A stretch of DNA of 59,594 nt from Pseudomonadota bacterium (GCA_963204835.1 CAUJHJ010000026.1:1-59594), one strand, 5' to 3'; positions 1-10,102 are shown, numbered from the stretch's first letter. Notes: generated by a model from the letters alone, not told the origin. Made by a program: numbers and translations.

Positions 1-303
1 CTCCGCCCAGGCCGGGATTTTCTGGATTTCATCGAGCACGAGTACGGCCCCGGCTTTGCCGACCGCCTCGAGCCGCGCGGCTTCCCATTGCTGGCCGATC
101 CAGTCGGCACCGCGCAACGTCGGCTCGTCGGCACTTGCGTAACGCACCGCGACGCCGAGACCGTCCGTCACTTGCTGGACCAGCGTCGATTTGCCGACCT
201 GGCGGGGACCCGTGACGACCTGCAGGAAACGGCGCGGCTCCCTGAGTCGCCCGGCCAGGATCTGGGCACGGGGCCGCTGGTAGCCACCACCGGTTTTACT
301 CAT
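1..303 (-). CDS. AAA+ ATP-binding protein (DUF4143-type), 5' part only
   Basis: The minus strand reads an open frame from an ATG at 303 to the window edge (101 codons, no stop), so this is the N-terminal part of a longer gene. It begins MSKTGGGYQRPRAQIL and contains a Walker A loop, GPRQVGKST (about residues 27-35), and a Walker B segment, AVLVLDEIQKIPAW (about 86-99). This P-loop plus 'LDEIQ' pattern is typical of the roughly 400-residue ATPases with a C-terminal DUF4143 domain, whose cellular role is poorly known. The start codon lies inside the first of two palindromes (297-314 and 319-336), which suggests autoregulation. It is divergent from gmk. Family assignment is fairly secure; function is unknown. 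Confidence 0.8.
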   Translation of the reverse strand, partial: MSKTGGGYQRPRAQILAGRLREPRRFLQVVTGPRQVGKSTLVQQVTDGLGVAVRYASADEPTLRGADWIGQQWEAARLEAVGKAGAVLVLDEIQKIPAWAE

Positions 304-336
304 TATACTGAGTATATTTACTCAATACATTGAGTA
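297..336. promoter_or_regulatory. Two tandem 18-bp palindromes, candidate operator
   Basis: 297-314 and 319-336 both read TACTCA-N6-TGAGTA, two perfect inverted repeats with identical arms and starts 22 bp apart, about two helical turns. They form an AT-rich patch in very GC-rich surroundings. The first overlaps the ATG at 301-303 of the minus-strand ATPase gene and the second lies just upstream of it. A dimeric repressor binding side by side would block transcription or initiation of that gene. The binding protein is not identifiable from the sequence. Confidence 0.6.
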
Positions 337-403
337 AAACAAGACTCCCCGTCGCCCGCGAGCAGGGCGCCGCGGCAAGGTGCAGCCGCTAAACTTGCGC
401 AAG

Positions 404-1039
404 ATGAACGAATCGAGCAAACCCGCCGCCCGCGGCCGCCTCTACGTGATCGCCGCACCCTCGGGCGCCGGCAAGACGAGCCTCGTGAAGGCGCTGCTCG
501 CTCGCCGCCCGGGCATCGAGGTGTCGGTCTCCTATACCACCCGCAAGCCCCGGCCGAACGAGGTCGACGGGCGCGACTACTGTTTCGTCGATCGCGCGGC
601 CTTCGAGCGCCTGATCCTCGGGGACGCGCTGCTCGAGTATGCGCTCGTGTTCGACAATTTCTACGGCACCAGCCGCGAGCGGGTCGAGGGTGCGCTCGCC
701 GCCGGCCGCGACGTCATCCTCGAGATCGACTGGCAGGGTGCGCGGCAGGTACGCGCGCGCATGCCGGAGTGCGCCTCCGTGTTCATCCTGCCGCCCTCGC
801 TCGCGGCGCTCGAGCGGCGCCTGCGCGACCGGCGCACCGACGATGACGCCGTCATCGCGCGCCGGCTGCGCGACGCGGCCGCCGACATTTCGCACTGGCG
901 CGAGTTCGGCTACGTGATCGTGAACGACCGCTTCGAGGAGGCCCTCGCCGCCCTGCAGCGGATCGTGGACCGAGACGGCGCCGACTGGGTGTCGTCCCGC
1001 CCAGGCCTCGAAGCCCTGTCGGCGGAGCTCTCGGGTTGA
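404..1039 (+). CDS. gmk: Guanylate kinase
   Basis: Converts GMP and ATP to GDP and ADP in the cytoplasm. The 211-residue product has the P-loop APSGAGKTS at residues 18-26, followed by the GMP-binding region with SVSYTTRKPRPNE and GRDYCFV and, further on, VILEIDWQGARQVR, all standard guanylate kinase features. Length matches the family (about 207). The ATG at 404 was chosen; a GTG at 380 in the same frame would add eight residues, but family members start close to the P-loop. It heads the block gmk-rpoZ-spoT, an order common in gamma- and betaproteobacteria and functionally sensible because GTP feeds (p)ppGpp synthesis. Confidence 0.97.
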   Translation: MNESSKPAARGRLYVIAAPSGAGKTSLVKALLARRPGIEVSVSYTTRKPRPNEVDGRDYCFVDRAAFERLILGDALLEYALVFDNFYGTSRERVEGALAAGRDVILEIDWQGARQVRARMPECASVFILPPSLAALERRLRDRRTDDDAVIARRLRDAAADISHWREFGYVIVNDRFEEALAALQRIVDRDGADWVSSRPGLEALSAELSG

Positions 1040-1066
1040 CCCCGGCTGCGGGGTAGCGGCGGACTT

Positions 1067-1075
1067 TGGTATAGT
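1067..1075 (+). promoter_or_regulatory. Candidate extended -10 promoter for rpoZ-spoT
   Basis: TGGTATAGT is an extended -10 element (TG-N-TATAGT) ending 34 bp before the rpoZ start, in the 70-bp gap after gmk. A TTGACC at 1036-1041 is too far away (28 bp) to be its -35, so an extended -10 promoter without a good -35 is the better reading. Prediction only. Confidence 0.4.
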
Positions 1076-1109
1076 GACCGACCTTTCGCCGCTTTTCCCA
1101 GGTTGAGCC

Positions 1110-1388
1110 ATGGCCCGCGTAACCGTCGAAGACTGCCTCCAGAACGTCGATAACATCTTCCAGCTGGTGCTGCTCGCCTCGCAGCGCGCGCGCCGGCTTG
1201 CCAACGGCGCCGAGCCCAGCGTGCCGTGGGAGAACGACAAGCCCACCGTGGTCGCGCTGCGCGAGATCGCCGAGGGCAACATCACGGCGGAGATGCTCAA
1301 GGAGCCCGAGCCGGAACCGGAGGCCCCGGTGCCGGATGCGGACAACCAGTCGCTGTTCCGCGCGCCCCAGTTCGGCCTGGGAGACTGA
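1110..1388 (+). CDS. rpoZ: RNA polymerase omega subunit
   Basis: Omega helps the beta' subunit fold and assemble into core RNA polymerase and forms part of a ppGpp-binding site on the polymerase in proteobacteria. The 92-residue protein begins [20 protein letters not shown] and has QRARRL and [17 protein letters not shown], the conserved omega core. Length is normal (E. coli 91). The C-terminal tail is acidic and proline-rich. It precedes spoT by 18 bp and almost certainly shares its transcript. Confidence 0.97.
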   Translation: MARVTVEDCLQNVDNIFQLVLLASQRARRLANGAEPSVPWENDKPTVVALREIAEGNITAEMLKEPEPEPEAPVPDADNQSLFRAPQFGLGD

Positions 1389-1406
1389 CCGGCCGCCGAT
1401 CGCCCC

Positions 1407-3590
1407 ATGGACTACGCGTCTTCGCTCCTGGGACTGCTTCCCGGCGCAAGGCGCACTCCGGGTCTTCGCGACCTGCTCGCGCAGGTCGCGACCTACCTGC
1501 CCCCCGCCGACGTCGAGCGCATCCGCGAGGCCGCGGAGTTCGGCGCCACCGCGCACCAGGGCCAGAAGCGCCTCTCCGGCGAGCCCTACATCGCCCACCC
1601 GGTTGCCGCGGCCGACATCCTCGCCGACCTGCACCTCGACGCCGACACGATCATCGCGGCGATCCTGCACGACGTCATCGAAGACACACCGATCGCGAAG
1701 GAGCAGCTTGCCGAGCGCTTCGGCGCGCCGGTCGCCGAGATCGTCGACGGCGTCACGAAACTCGACCAGATCAAGTTCAAGAGCCGCGAGGAGGCGCAGG
1801 CCGAGAGTTTCAGGAAGATGCTGCTCGCGATGGTGCGCGACCTGCGCGTCATCCTCGTCAAGCTCGCCGACCGCACCCACAACATGCGCACGATCGACGC
1901 CATGGCGCCCGCGCGCCGCCGCGCGATCGCGCGCGAGACGCTCGAAATCTACGCGCCGATAGCCGAGCGCCTCGGCCTCTACAAGCTGAAGCTCGAACTC
2001 GAGGACCTCGGTTTCCAGGCCGCCCATCCGCAGCGCTACCGCGTGCTCGAGCGGGCGCTGAAGCGCGCGCGCGGCAACCAGAAGGAGTTCCTCGGCAAGA
2101 TCGCCGCGCAGCTGCGCACCGCGTTCGAGAAGGCGCAGATCAAGGCGACCGTCGAGACGCGCGAGAAGCACCTCTACAGCATCTACCGCAAGATGCAGCG
2201 CAAGCGCGCGACGCTGTCTGACATCATCGACGTCTACGGCCTGCGGATCATCGTCGACAGCGTCGACACCACCTATCGCGCGCTCGGCATCGTGCACGGC
2301 GTCTACAAGCCGATGCCCGGCCGCTTCAAGGACTACATCGCGATCCCGCGCGTCAACGGCTACCAGTCGCTGCACACGACGCTCTTCGGCCCGAACGGCG
2401 TGCCGATCGAGGTGCAGATCCGCACCACCGACATGCACGTGGTCGCCGAGTCCGGCATCGCCGCGCATTGGAAGTACAAGGCGGGCGACATGAGCGTCGC
2501 GCAGCGCGAGCGCACGCGCGAGTGGCTGTCGAACCTCGTCGAGCTGCAGGCCGAGGGCAGCAGCGAGGAGTTCCTCGAGAGCGTCAAGGTCGACCTTTTC
2601 CCCGACAAGGTCTACGTGTTCACGCCGAAGGGCGAGATCCTGCGGCTGCCGCGTGGCGCCACGGTGGTCGACTACGCCTACGCCGTGCACACCGGCGTCG
2701 GCAACCGCTGCGTCGCGGCCAAGGTCGACCGGCGGCTCGCGCCGCTGCGCACCGTGCTGCGGAACGGCCAGACCGTCGAGATCATCACCGCCAAGGGGGC
2801 AATGCCGAACCCGGCGTGGGTCAACTTCGTGGTGAGCGCCAAGGCGCGCAGCGCGATCCGCCAGTACCTGCGCGGCCTGCGGCGCTCGGAGGCGATCGAG
2901 CTGGGCTCGCGCCTCCTGAACCAGGCGCTCGCCGAGTTCAAGTCGTCCCTCGAGGACGTGGCGCCCGCGGTGATGCAGGCCGCGCTCGGCGAGCTCGGCA
3001 TGAAGGACCGCGACGAACTGTTCGAGAAGGTCGGCCTCGGCGAGCGCCTCGCGCCGCTGATCGCTCGCCGCCTGCTGCCGGCCACCCTGGCGGCGGAAGA
3101 GGCCGAGGGCGGCGTGCTGCCGCCGCTCGCCGTCGCCGGCACCGAGGGCCTGCTGGTCACTTACGCGCGCTGCTGCTTCCCTATTCCGAACGATCCGATC
3201 ATCGCCTTCCTGTCCGCCGGCCGCGGCATCGTCGTGCACCGCGAGGATTGCGTGAACGTCGAGGACTACCGCAAGCACCCGGAGAACTGGCTGCCGGTCG
3301 TCTGGGAAGGCAAGATCGAGCGCAGCTTCGTCTCGCGCATCCGGGTGGACGTCGCCAACAAGCTCGGCGTGCTCGCCGCGGTCGCGGCCTCGATATCGAC
3401 CACCGAGACGATGATCGACCACGTCTCGATCGAGGAACGCGACAGCGAGCTGTCGGTGCTGCTGTTCGAGGTGCGCGTGCGCGACCGCAAGCATCTCGCG
3501 AGCATCATGCGCACGATCCGGCGCATGCCCGACGTGCTGCGCGTCAATCGTACAATCGCTTCACATTCACCAGCGAAGGCCAGGACATGA
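1407..3590 (+). CDS. spoT: Bifunctional (p)ppGpp synthetase/hydrolase, SpoT type
   Basis: Makes and degrades the stringent-response alarmone (p)ppGpp. The 727-residue protein has the usual order: an HD hydrolase domain with the intact motif HDVIED at about residues 88-93; a synthetase domain from about 277 ([28 protein letters not shown]); a TGS domain from about 396 ([16 protein letters not shown]); a helical and zinc-finger-like region with [11 protein letters not shown]; and a C-terminal ACT domain from about 645. The intact HD motif argues for an active hydrolase. It is the only RelA/SpoT homologue in the window. The stop overlaps the ridA ATG by four bases. Confidence 0.96.
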   Translation: MDYASSLLGLLPGARRTPGLRDLLAQVATYLPPADVERIREAAEFGATAHQGQKRLSGEPYIAHPVAAADILADLHLDADTIIAAILHDVIEDTPIAKEQLAERFGAPVAEIVDGVTKLDQIKFKSREEAQAESFRKMLLAMVRDLRVILVKLADRTHNMRTIDAMAPARRRAIARETLEIYAPIAERLGLYKLKLELEDLGFQAAHPQRYRVLERALKRARGNQKEFLGKIAAQLRTAFEKAQIKATVETREKHLYSIYRKMQRKRATLSDIIDVYGLRIIVDSVDTTYRALGIVHGVYKPMPGRFKDYIAIPRVNGYQSLHTTLFGPNGVPIEVQIRTTDMHVVAESGIAAHWKYKAGDMSVAQRERTREWLSNLVELQAEGSSEEFLESVKVDLFPDKVYVFTPKGEILRLPRGATVVDYAYAVHTGVGNRCVAAKVDRRLAPLRTVLRNGQTVEIITAKGAMPNPAWVNFVVSAKARSAIRQYLRGLRRSEAIELGSRLLNQALAEFKSSLEDVAPAVMQAALGELGMKDRDELFEKVGLGERLAPLIARRLLPATLAAEEAEGGVLPPLAVAGTEGLLVTYARCCFPIPNDPIIAFLSAGRGIVVHREDCVNVEDYRKHPENWLPVVWEGKIERSFVSRIRVDVANKLGVLAAVAASISTTETMIDHVSIEERDSELSVLLFEVRVRDRKHLASIMRTIRRMPDVLRVNRTIASHSPAKART

Positions 3591-3970
3591 CCCGCAAAGC
3601 CATCCATACCGACAAGGCGCCCCAGGCGATCGGCACGTACTCGCAGGCGGTGCGCGCCGGCGATACGGTGTACATCTCCGGCCAGGTGCCGTTCGACCCG
3701 GCCACGGGCAACCTGGTCGAGGGCGACATCGAAGCTGAAATCCGCCGTTGCTTCGAGAACCTGAAGGCGATCGCGCAGGCGGCCGGCGCCGGCCTCGACC
3801 GCGCGGTGAAGTTCACGGTCTTCCTCATCGACCTCGCGCATTTCGCCAAGGTCAACGAGGTCATGGCGACCTACGTGGACAAGCCCTACCCGGCTCGTGC
3901 CGCGATCGGCGTGGCGGCGCTGCCGCGCGGGGCGCGCGTCGAGATCGAGTGCGTGCTGCACCTCGGTTGA
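3587..3970 (+). CDS. ridA: RidA family 2-iminobutanoate/2-iminopropanoate deaminase
   Basis: A 127-residue YjgF/YER057c/UK114 protein that hydrolyses reactive enamine/imine intermediates of PLP enzymes to 2-oxoacids and ammonia. Signature segments seen: [23 protein letters not shown], and the C-terminal [20 protein letters not shown] containing the conserved arginine (P-x-R) and the glutamate of the active site. The ATG at 3587 overlaps the spoT stop (ATGA), indicating translational coupling. The neighbourhood spoT-ridA-recG is widely conserved in gammaproteobacteria. Confidence 0.94.
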   Translation: MTRKAIHTDKAPQAIGTYSQAVRAGDTVYISGQVPFDPATGNLVEGDIEAEIRRCFENLKAIAQAAGAGLDRAVKFTVFLIDLAHFAKVNEVMATYVDKPYPARAAIGVAALPRGARVEIECVLHLG

Positions 3971-6045
3971 CCGCAGCCGAGCAGCGGCCCGTCACGGCGC
4001 TGCGGGGCGTGGGACCGGCGCTCGCCGAACGCCTGCAACGACTTGGCGTCGCGCAGGTCCAGGACCTGCTGTTCGTCCTGCCGCGCGCCTACGAGGACCG
4101 CACGCACCTCGTGCCGATCGGCGCGCTCGTGCCCGGCCTGCGCGCGAGCATCGAAGGCGAGGTGCAGCTCACGGAAGTGGTCTACCGCGGGCGGCGCCAG
4201 CTGCTGTCGCGGCTTGCGGACGGCACCGGCCACATCACGCTGCGCTTCTTCCATTTCTCCTCGAGCCAGCAGGCGGGTCTCGCACGCGGCACGCAGCTGC
4301 GCTGCTTTGGCGAAGTGCGGCGCGGCCCGCTCGGGCTCGAGATCGTGCATCCCGAGTACCGCCAGGTCGCGGATGAAGGCGCACCGCTCGAGGACCGCCT
4401 CACGCCGATCTACCCGACCACCGAGGGCGTGGCCCAGGGGCGGCTGCGCGCGCTCATCGTGCAGGCGCTCGGCGAGCTGCGCTCGGCCGGCGTGCGCGAG
4501 TGGCTGCCGCGTGCCATCCTCGAGACGCTGCAACTGCCGACCCTCGAGCGGTCGCTCGAGTATGTGCATCGCCCACCACGCGATGCGCGGCTCGAGGTGC
4601 TCGCGGCCGGCCGCCATCCCTCGCAGCGGCGGCTCGCCTTCGAGGAACTGCTCGCGCACCAGCTCGCGCTGCGGCTCGTGAAGGAAACGGTGCAGGCGGC
4701 GCCCGCCGTCGCCCTCCGCGACGCGCGGGGACTCGAAGGTCGCTTCATCGACGCGCTGCCGTTTGCGCTCACCGGTGCGCAGCGGCGCGCGCTTGCCGAG
4801 GTCGATGCCGATCTCGCGGCGGCCCGCCCGATGGTGCGGCTCGTGCAGGGGGACGTCGGCTGCGGCAAGACCGTGCTCGCCGCGGCCGCCGCCGCGCGCG
4901 CCGTGGGCAGCGGCGCGCAAGCTGCGCTCATGGCACCCACCGAGCTGCTCGCCGAGCAGCACTGGCGCAGCTTCGATGCCTGGTTCCGGCCGCTCGGACT
5001 GGCGGTCGCGCATGTGCACGGCTCGATGGGCGCGCGCGCGCGGCGCAGTGCACTCGAGGCGATCGCGGCCGGCGAGGTCGCGCTCATCGTCGGCACCCAC
5101 GCGCTTTTCCAGGAGGGCATCGAGTTCGCGCGACTCGCGCTCGTGATCGTCGATGAACAGCACCGCTTCGGCGTGCAGCAGCGGCTCGCGCTGAAGGAAA
5201 AGGGCGACCGGCGTGGCGAGACGCCCCACCAGCTCATCATGACGGCGACCCCGATCCCGCGGACACTCGCGATGACCGCGTTCGCCGACCTTGACGTCTC
5301 GGTAATCGACGAGCTGCCGCCCGGCCGCACGCCGGTGAAAACCGTGGCGGTGGCCGAGGAGCGGCGCGCCGAGGTTGTCGCGCGCATCGAGTCGGCATGC
5401 CGCGAGGGGCGCCAGGTGTACTGGGTGTGCCCGCTGATCGAGGAATCGGAAGAGTTGCGCTGGCAGGCCGCCGAGGAGACCGCGGCGCAGCTCGCCGAAG
5501 CGCTGCCTGCGGTGCGCATCGGGCTCGTGCACGGGCGCATGCCGACGGCGAAGAAGGAGCAGGCCATGGCCGCCTTCAAGGCCGGGCGCATCCAGCTGCT
5601 CGTCGCGACCACCGTGATCGAGGTCGGCGTCGACGTGCCGAACGCCTCGCTGATGGTGATCGAGAACGCCGAGCGCATGGGCCTTGCGCAGCTGCACCAA
5701 CTGCGCGGGCGGGTGGGCCGCGGGGCGGCGGAGAGCACCTGCGTGCTGCTTTTCCGCCAGCCGCTGTCGGCCGTCGCGCGCGAGCGACTGCACGCCATCC
5801 GCGGCTCGAACGACGGCTTTGCGATCGCGCAGCGCGACCTCGAGCTGCGCGGCCCGGGCGAGATGCTCGGCACCCGGCAGACGGGCCTCGCGCAACTGCG
5901 GGTGGCCGACCTCTCGCGCGACTCGGACCTGCTGCCCCGGGTGCAGCAGGCGGCGGAAGTGATCCTCGCCGGTCACCCCGATATCATTGCGCCGCTCACC
6001 GCGCGCTGGATCGGCGAGGGTGAGCGGTATGGCCGGGTCGGATGA
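3967..6045 (+). CDS. recG: ATP-dependent DNA helicase RecG
   Basis: Branched-DNA helicase acting on stalled forks, R-loops and Holliday junctions. At 692 residues it matches E. coli RecG (693) if translation starts at the TTG at 3967, whose TTGA overlaps the ridA stop. No ATG or GTG gives a comparable N terminus. It has an N-terminal OB/wedge domain, Walker A GDVGCGKT (about 296-303), the DEQH box VDEQHRFGV (about 395), [11 protein letters not shown] (motif III), [13 protein letters not shown], and motifs [16 protein letters not shown] and [11 protein letters not shown]. All helicase motifs are intact. Confidence 0.95.
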   Translation: MTAAEQRPVTALRGVGPALAERLQRLGVAQVQDLLFVLPRAYEDRTHLVPIGALVPGLRASIEGEVQLTEVVYRGRRQLLSRLADGTGHITLRFFHFSSSQQAGLARGTQLRCFGEVRRGPLGLEIVHPEYRQVADEGAPLEDRLTPIYPTTEGVAQGRLRALIVQALGELRSAGVREWLPRAILETLQLPTLERSLEYVHRPPRDARLEVLAAGRHPSQRRLAFEELLAHQLALRLVKETVQAAPAVALRDARGLEGRFIDALPFALTGAQRRALAEVDADLAAARPMVRLVQGDVGCGKTVLAAAAAARAVGSGAQAALMAPTELLAEQHWRSFDAWFRPLGLAVAHVHGSMGARARRSALEAIAAGEVALIVGTHALFQEGIEFARLALVIVDEQHRFGVQQRLALKEKGDRRGETPHQLIMTATPIPRTLAMTAFADLDVSVIDELPPGRTPVKTVAVAEERRAEVVARIESACREGRQVYWVCPLIEESEELRWQAAEETAAQLAEALPAVRIGLVHGRMPTAKKEQAMAAFKAGRIQLLVATTVIEVGVDVPNASLMVIENAERMGLAQLHQLRGRVGRGAAESTCVLLFRQPLSAVARERLHAIRGSNDGFAIAQRDLELRGPGEMLGTRQTGLAQLRVADLSRDSDLLPRVQQAAEVILAGHPDIIAPLTARWIGEGERYGRVG

Positions 6046-6058
6046 CCCTCGAGGAAAC

Positions 6059-6583
6059 GTGACGACCGCGACTGCAAAACCCGCTGCCGAACTGTGGCTG
6101 CCCGCCGAGGCCCTCGACTGCTACGAGGGCGACGCGCAATTGCGCTCGTGGCTACGCACGCCGGGGCTCCTCACCGAGCGCGTGCGCACGGCGAGCGGCG
6201 CCGCGTTCAGCCTGCAGGTGCTCGCGGAGGGCGAGCATGACGGCGCCCATCGGCGCGCCATCATCCTCGGGACGCAGGCGCGGCCATGGATCTATGCCGA
6301 GACCTCGATACCCGATGAGACGCTCGCCCGGCACCCCTGGCTCGCGCGCATGGGCGAGGTGTCGCTCGGCGAGACACTCGCGAGCCACGGCGCGACGCGC
6401 TCGGCCTTCGCTTACGCGCGCCTGATGCCGGACGCGCCACTCGTGGCGCGCGCGATTGCCGAGACGGGACAGGCGGCGCAGCCGCTCTGGGTGCGGCATT
6501 CCGAGTTCGCCGTGCAGGGCGCGACGCTCACGGTGCAGGAAGTGTTCCTGCCGGCCATTGGCCAGGCGGCGCGCCCGACGTGA
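6059..6583 (+). CDS. ubiC: Chorismate--pyruvate lyase UbiC
   Basis: Removes pyruvate from chorismate to give 4-hydroxybenzoate, the first committed step of ubiquinone ring synthesis. The 174-residue protein carries UbiC features: LRSWLRTPGLLTERV, RAIILGTQARPWIYAETSIP, LGETLA, and a C-terminal LWVRHSEFAV followed by EVFLPA. The GTG at 6059 follows GAGGA closely; an in-frame ATG at 6029, with GAGGGTGAG upstream and overlapping recG, is an alternative that adds 10 residues. The stop overlaps the ubiA start (GTGA), so the first two ubiquinone enzymes are coupled. Confidence 0.9.
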   Translation: MTTATAKPAAELWLPAEALDCYEGDAQLRSWLRTPGLLTERVRTASGAAFSLQVLAEGEHDGAHRRAIILGTQARPWIYAETSIPDETLARHPWLARMGEVSLGETLASHGATRSAFAYARLMPDAPLVARAIAETGQAAQPLWVRHSEFAVQGATLTVQEVFLPAIGQAARPT

Positions 6584-7458
6584 CCGCGAGAAGCGTCGCA
6601 CGACGGCTCGAGGCCTATGCGCAACTGATGCGCCTCGACCGGCCGATCGGCACCTGGCTGCTGCTCTGGCCGGTGTTGTGGGCACTGTGGATCGCAGGCG
6701 CCGGCCATCCGCCGGCACGGGTGCTCATCGTCTTCGTGCTCGGCGTCGTCGTGATGCGCGCGGCGGGCTGCGTGGTCAACGACTTCGCCGATCGTGACAT
6801 CGACCCGCAGGTCAAGCGCACGCGCGAGCGGCCGCTCGCCGCGCGCCGTGTGTCGCCGTACGAGGCGCTCGCGCTCTTCGCCGCGCTGATCGCGCTCGCG
6901 CTCTGGCTCGTCACGCGGCTCGACCCGCTCACGATCAAGCTGTCGGTCGTCGGCGCGCTGCTCACGGTGAGCTACCCGCTGATGAAGCGCTGGTTCCCGC
7001 TGCCACAGTTTTACCTCGGCCTGTCATTCGGCGGCTGGGGCATCCCGATGGCCTTCGCGGCGACGCTCGGCACGATCCCCCGGGTCGGCTGGGTGCTGTT
7101 CATAGCGGCGGTGCTGTGGGCGATGGTGTTCGACACGCTCTACGCGATGGTGGATCGCGAAGACGACCTGAAGCTCGGCGTGAAATCGAGCGCGCTGCTC
7201 TTTGCCGACATGGACCGGCTGATCGTCGGCGCGATGCAGGCGATGATGCTGTTCGCGCTATACCTCGCGGGGCGCAGCATGGAGTTCGGCCCGTGGTATC
7301 GCGCGGGGCTCGCGGCCGCGGCCCTGTTCTTCCTCTGGCAGCAGTGGATCATCCGCGACCGCGAGCCCGCGGCCTGCTTCCGCGCCTTCCTCAACAACAA
7401 CTACGTCGGCATGTCGATCTTCATCGGCATCCTGCTCGATCACGTCTATCGCAGCTGA
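6580..7458 (+). CDS. ubiA: 4-hydroxybenzoate octaprenyltransferase UbiA
   Basis: Integral membrane prenyltransferase that joins the polyprenyl chain to 4-hydroxybenzoate. The 292-residue protein has about eight to nine hydrophobic helices and both aspartate-rich motifs: NDFADRDIDPQVKRTRERP (about residues 67-85) and DTLYAMVDREDDLKLGVKS. The GTG start at 6580 overlaps the ubiC stop. The 3' end overlaps the convergent comF reading frame, by 201 bp as annotated or about 13 bp if comF has a frame error. Confidence 0.95.
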   Translation: MTARSVARRLEAYAQLMRLDRPIGTWLLLWPVLWALWIAGAGHPPARVLIVFVLGVVVMRAAGCVVNDFADRDIDPQVKRTRERPLAARRVSPYEALALFAALIALALWLVTRLDPLTIKLSVVGALLTVSYPLMKRWFPLPQFYLGLSFGGWGIPMAFAATLGTIPRVGWVLFIAAVLWAMVFDTLYAMVDREDDLKLGVKSSALLFADMDRLIVGAMQAMMLFALYLAGRSMEFGPWYRAGLAAAALFFLWQQWIIRDREPAACFRAFLNNNYVGMSIFIGILLDHVYRS

Positions 7459-8172
7459 TGCCGGCGCGGCGCCCGCCGCGACCCACAGTTCGACGCGGGC
7501 GGCGCCTGCCGCGCGCAGCACCTTCGTGGCCTCGCGGGCGGTGCTGCCGGTCGTGAGCACGTCATCGACGAGGGCGAGGCTGCGGCCCGCGACCGCGGCG
7601 CTAGGCGACAGGCGGAACGCGCCGCGCACGTTTCCCGCGCGCGCTGCGCCCCGCAAGTGGCTCTGCTCGGCGGTGGCGCGCCGGCGATCGAGCACCCCCG
7701 GCCCGAATGGCAGGCCGAGTGGGCCGGCCGCGTGCCGCCCGATGATCGCCGCCTGGTTGAAGCCGCGCTCGATGTAGCGGGCCTGGTGCAGGGGCACGGG
7801 CAGCACGAGATCGGGCAGGGGCAGGTCGTGCCTGCGCCGCTCCTGCGCCACGAGCAGGCCGAGCAGCCGCCCGAAGGCCGTTTCACCGTGGAACTTGAGT
7901 GCGCGTACGCAGTAGTCGATGGGGGTGTCGTAAAGGAACGGTGCCACCAGGAGGTCCCAGGACCCATCGGACAAGGCAGGCGCCCGCGGCAATTCCGCCT
8001 CACAGGCCGCGCACAGGTCGAGCGGGTGCCCGGCACTGTCCAGGCGGCCCCGCAAGCCACAGAAAAGACAGGTGGGGGGCAGGCAGAACGATCCGGCTGC
8101 CCGGGCGCAGCGATCAATCGTCGACCTCAAGTGCCGCCATGAGTTGACACCTGCGACACGGCCCCGGAACAT
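7258..8172 (-). CDS. comF: ComF family phosphoribosyltransferase-like protein
   Basis: Homologue of ComF/GntX, linked to uptake or reuse of DNA in competent bacteria. It has an N-terminal zinc-ribbon-like part (CLFCGLRG, then CAAC), then [28 protein letters not shown], and the phosphoribosyltransferase loop [14 protein letters not shown]. The family normally ends shortly after this at a VxVW-type strand, here [11 protein letters not shown] near 7460. The frame instead runs 200 bp further, antisense to ubiA. A one-base shift at that point would give a stop at 7446, so the last ~65 residues are doubtful. The start at 8172 is divergent from bioB. Confidence 0.82.
   Translation of the reverse strand: MFRGRVAGVNSWRHLRSTIDRCARAAGSFCLPPTCLFCGLRGRLDSAGHPLDLCAACEAELPRAPALSDGSWDLLVAPFLYDTPIDYCVRALKFHGETAFGRLLGLLVAQERRRHDLPLPDLVLPVPLHQARYIERGFNQAAIIGRHAAGPLGLPFGPGVLDRRRATAEQSHLRGAARAGNVRGAFRLSPSAAVAGRSLALVDDVLTTGSTAREATKVLRAAGAARVELWVAAGAAPASAAIDVIEQDADEDRHADVVVVEEGAEAGRGLAVADDPLLPEEEQGRGREPRAIPRAELHAAPREV
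8144..8149 (+). promoter_or_regulatory. Candidate -35 element upstream of bioB
   Basis: A perfect TTGACA lies 92 bp before the bioB start in the comF-bioB divergent region. The hexamer 17 bp downstream (GAACAT) is a poor -10. The heptamer TGACACC at 8145-8151 recurs inverted at 8200-8206, a possible but weak operator. No BirA-type TTGTAAACC palindrome was seen. Confidence 0.25.
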
Positions 8173-8240
8173 GCGCCGAGTTTCGCCGCCGGTTCCGGTG
8201 GTGTCACCCCGCCAGCCCGTTGTCTTTGCAGGAAAATGCC

Positions 8241-9200
8241 ATGAACTGGACCGTCGCCGAGGTCGAGCGCCTCTTTGCGCTGCCCTTCCTCGACCTGCTG
8301 TTCGCCGCCCAGCAGGTGCACCGCGAGCACCATGACGCGCGCGCCGTGCAGCTCTCGACCCTGCTGTCGATCAAGACCGGTGGCTGCCCGGAGGACTGCG
8401 TGTACTGCCCGCAGAGCGTCCGCCATGACGCGGGGGTCGAGCGCGAGACGCTGCTGCCGCCCGATGCCTTGCGGGAACTCGCCGAGGCGGCAAAGGCCGC
8501 GGGCGCCACCCGCTTCTGCATGGGCGCGGCCTGGCGCTCGCCAAAGCAGAAGGACATCGAGCAGGTCGCGTCGATGATCCGCGAGGTGCGCGCCCTCGGC
8601 CTCGAGACCTGCGCGACGCTCGGCATGCTGACCCCGGGGCAGGCGCGGCAACTGAAGGACGCGGGCCTCGATTACTACAACCACAACCTCGACACGTCGG
8701 CCGACTACTACGGCGAGATCATCACGACCCGCAGCTACCAGGACCGCCTCGACACGCTCGCGGCCGTGCGCGATGCCGGCCTGCGGGTGTGCTGCGGCGG
8801 CATCGTCGGCATGGGTGAAAGCGTGCGCGACCGCGCCGCGCTTATCGCGACGCTCGCGAGCCTTCCCGAACCGCCCGAGAGCGTGCCGATCAACCGGCTC
8901 GTGCCCGTGCGCGGCACGCCGCTCGCCGACGCCCCGCCGCTCGACCCCTTCGATTTCGTGCGCACGATCGCGGTCGCGCGCATCGTGCTGCCGCGCGCGA
9001 CACTGCGGCTGTCGGCCGGCCGCGAGACGATGAGCGACGAGCTGCAGGCGCTGTGCTTCCTCGCGGGCGCGGGCTCGGTCTTCCATGGCGAGCGGTTGCT
9101 GACGACGGGCAATCCGGACGTCGCGCACGACCGGCGGCTGCTCGAACGGCTCGGGCTCATCGGCGGCGAGGTTAAACTGCCGCACGATGCCGCCGCCTGA
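8241..9200 (+). CDS. bioB: Biotin synthase
   Basis: Radical SAM enzyme that inserts sulfur into dethiobiotin to form biotin. The 319-residue protein has the SAM cluster motif CxxxCxxC as C49-P-E-D-C53-V-Y-C56, then [15 protein letters not shown], the YNHNLDTS strand, and the C-terminal [10 protein letters not shown] containing the arginine that ligates the auxiliary 2Fe-2S cluster. The ATG at 8241 follows AGGAAA. The stop lies inside bioC (14-bp overlap). bioA, bioD and bioF are not in the window. Confidence 0.95.
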   Translation: MNWTVAEVERLFALPFLDLLFAAQQVHREHHDARAVQLSTLLSIKTGGCPEDCVYCPQSVRHDAGVERETLLPPDALRELAEAAKAAGATRFCMGAAWRSPKQKDIEQVASMIREVRALGLETCATLGMLTPGQARQLKDAGLDYYNHNLDTSADYYGEIITTRSYQDRLDTLAAVRDAGLRVCCGGIVGMGESVRDRAALIATLASLPEPPESVPINRLVPVRGTPLADAPPLDPFDFVRTIAVARIVLPRATLRLSAGRETMSDELQALCFLAGAGSVFHGERLLTTGNPDVAHDRRLLERLGLIGGEVKLPHDAAA

Positions 9201-10032
9201 ATCCAGCCCGCCGCGACCGCCACCGCCCGCCCTCGATCGCGCCGCCGTCGCCCGCCAGTTCGCGCGCGCGGCCGCCCGTTTCGACGCGGCCGCGCAGCCC
9301 TTGCATGAGGTGCGTGAGGAACTGCTGTCGCGACTCGGGTTCTTCGCGCTCGACCCAGGCGTCGTGCTCGACCTGGGCGCCGGCACCGGGCTTGCGACGC
9401 GCGCCCTGCGTCGCCGCTTTCCCCGCGCGCTCGTGCTCGGGCTCGACCTCTCCCCGGCCATGCTCGGTCAGGCGGCGCGCCGCGCGCGCTGGCCGCGGCG
9501 CTTCGCGCGCCTCGCGGGCGACGGTTGCGCGCTGCCGCTGCGCGCCGGCAGCTGCGACCTCGTGTTCGCGAACCTGTCGCTGCCGTGGTGCGTGATCCTC
9601 GACCTCGCGCTCGCGGAAGTGCGGCGCGTGCTCGCCCCACGCGGCCTGTTCCTCTTCAATTCGCTCGGACCCGCCACGCTGCGGGAAATGCGCGCGTGCT
9701 GGGCGGACGCCGACGAGTGGCCGCACGTCAACGATTTCGTCGACGTGCACGACCTCGGCAGCGCGCTCGCCCGCGCCGGATTCACCGAACCCGTGCTCGA
9801 CGTCGAGCAGTATTCGCGCTCCTTCGACACGTTTGCGAGTCTCTGCGCGGCGCTGCGCGCGCTCGGCGCGCGCAACGCGCACGCCATGCGGCGGCGCGCG
9901 CCGACCGGGCGCGGCCGGCTCGCTGCCGCGCAGGCTGCCTATGAGCGCTTGCGCGGCGCCGGGGGATTGCCGGCGACATTCGAGGTCGTGTCTGGAGCCG
10001 CATTCGCGGGCGAGCCGCGCACGGGCCATTAA
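9187..10032 (+). CDS. bioC: Malonyl-ACP O-methyltransferase BioC
   Basis: SAM-dependent methyltransferase that masks the malonyl carboxylate so that fatty-acid synthesis enzymes can build pimeloyl-ACP for biotin. The 281-residue protein has the BioC N terminus ([16 protein letters not shown]), class-I motif [16 protein letters not shown], an acidic motif II ([12 protein letters not shown]), FANLSLPWC, and [13 protein letters not shown], typical of BioC rather than UbiE. The N terminus is proline-rich. It overlaps bioB by 14 bp. No bioH is adjacent. Confidence 0.9.
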   Translation: MPPPESSPPRPPPPALDRAAVARQFARAAARFDAAAQPLHEVREELLSRLGFFALDPGVVLDLGAGTGLATRALRRRFPRALVLGLDLSPAMLGQAARRARWPRRFARLAGDGCALPLRAGSCDLVFANLSLPWCVILDLALAEVRRVLAPRGLFLFNSLGPATLREMRACWADADEWPHVNDFVDVHDLGSALARAGFTEPVLDVEQYSRSFDTFASLCAALRALGARNAHAMRRRAPTGRGRLAAAQAAYERLRGAGGLPATFEVVSGAAFAGEPRTGH

Positions 10033-10041
10033 CCCGTTGAC

Positions 10042-10071
10042 TTGCCGCGGAAAAAGCCTCGAGGCTACACT
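10042..10071 (+). promoter_or_regulatory. Candidate promoter for the cytochrome oxidase operon
   Basis: TTGCCG (10042-10047) and TACACT (10066-10071) are separated by 18 bp and end 31 bp before the ATG of the DUF2244 gene that precedes ctaC. The region sits just after the bioC stop, where an operon promoter is expected. The match is moderate and untested. Confidence 0.35.
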
Positions 10072-10102
10072 CCCGCTCCCTTGGTTTGCGCCGGTGGCGG
10101 GG

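Noticed and set aside
852..3494. An 880-codon open frame antisense to spoT
   Set aside because: Same GC-skew shadow effect; rich in Asp/Arg/Val/Leu without motifs, and it runs through parts of gmk and rpoZ.
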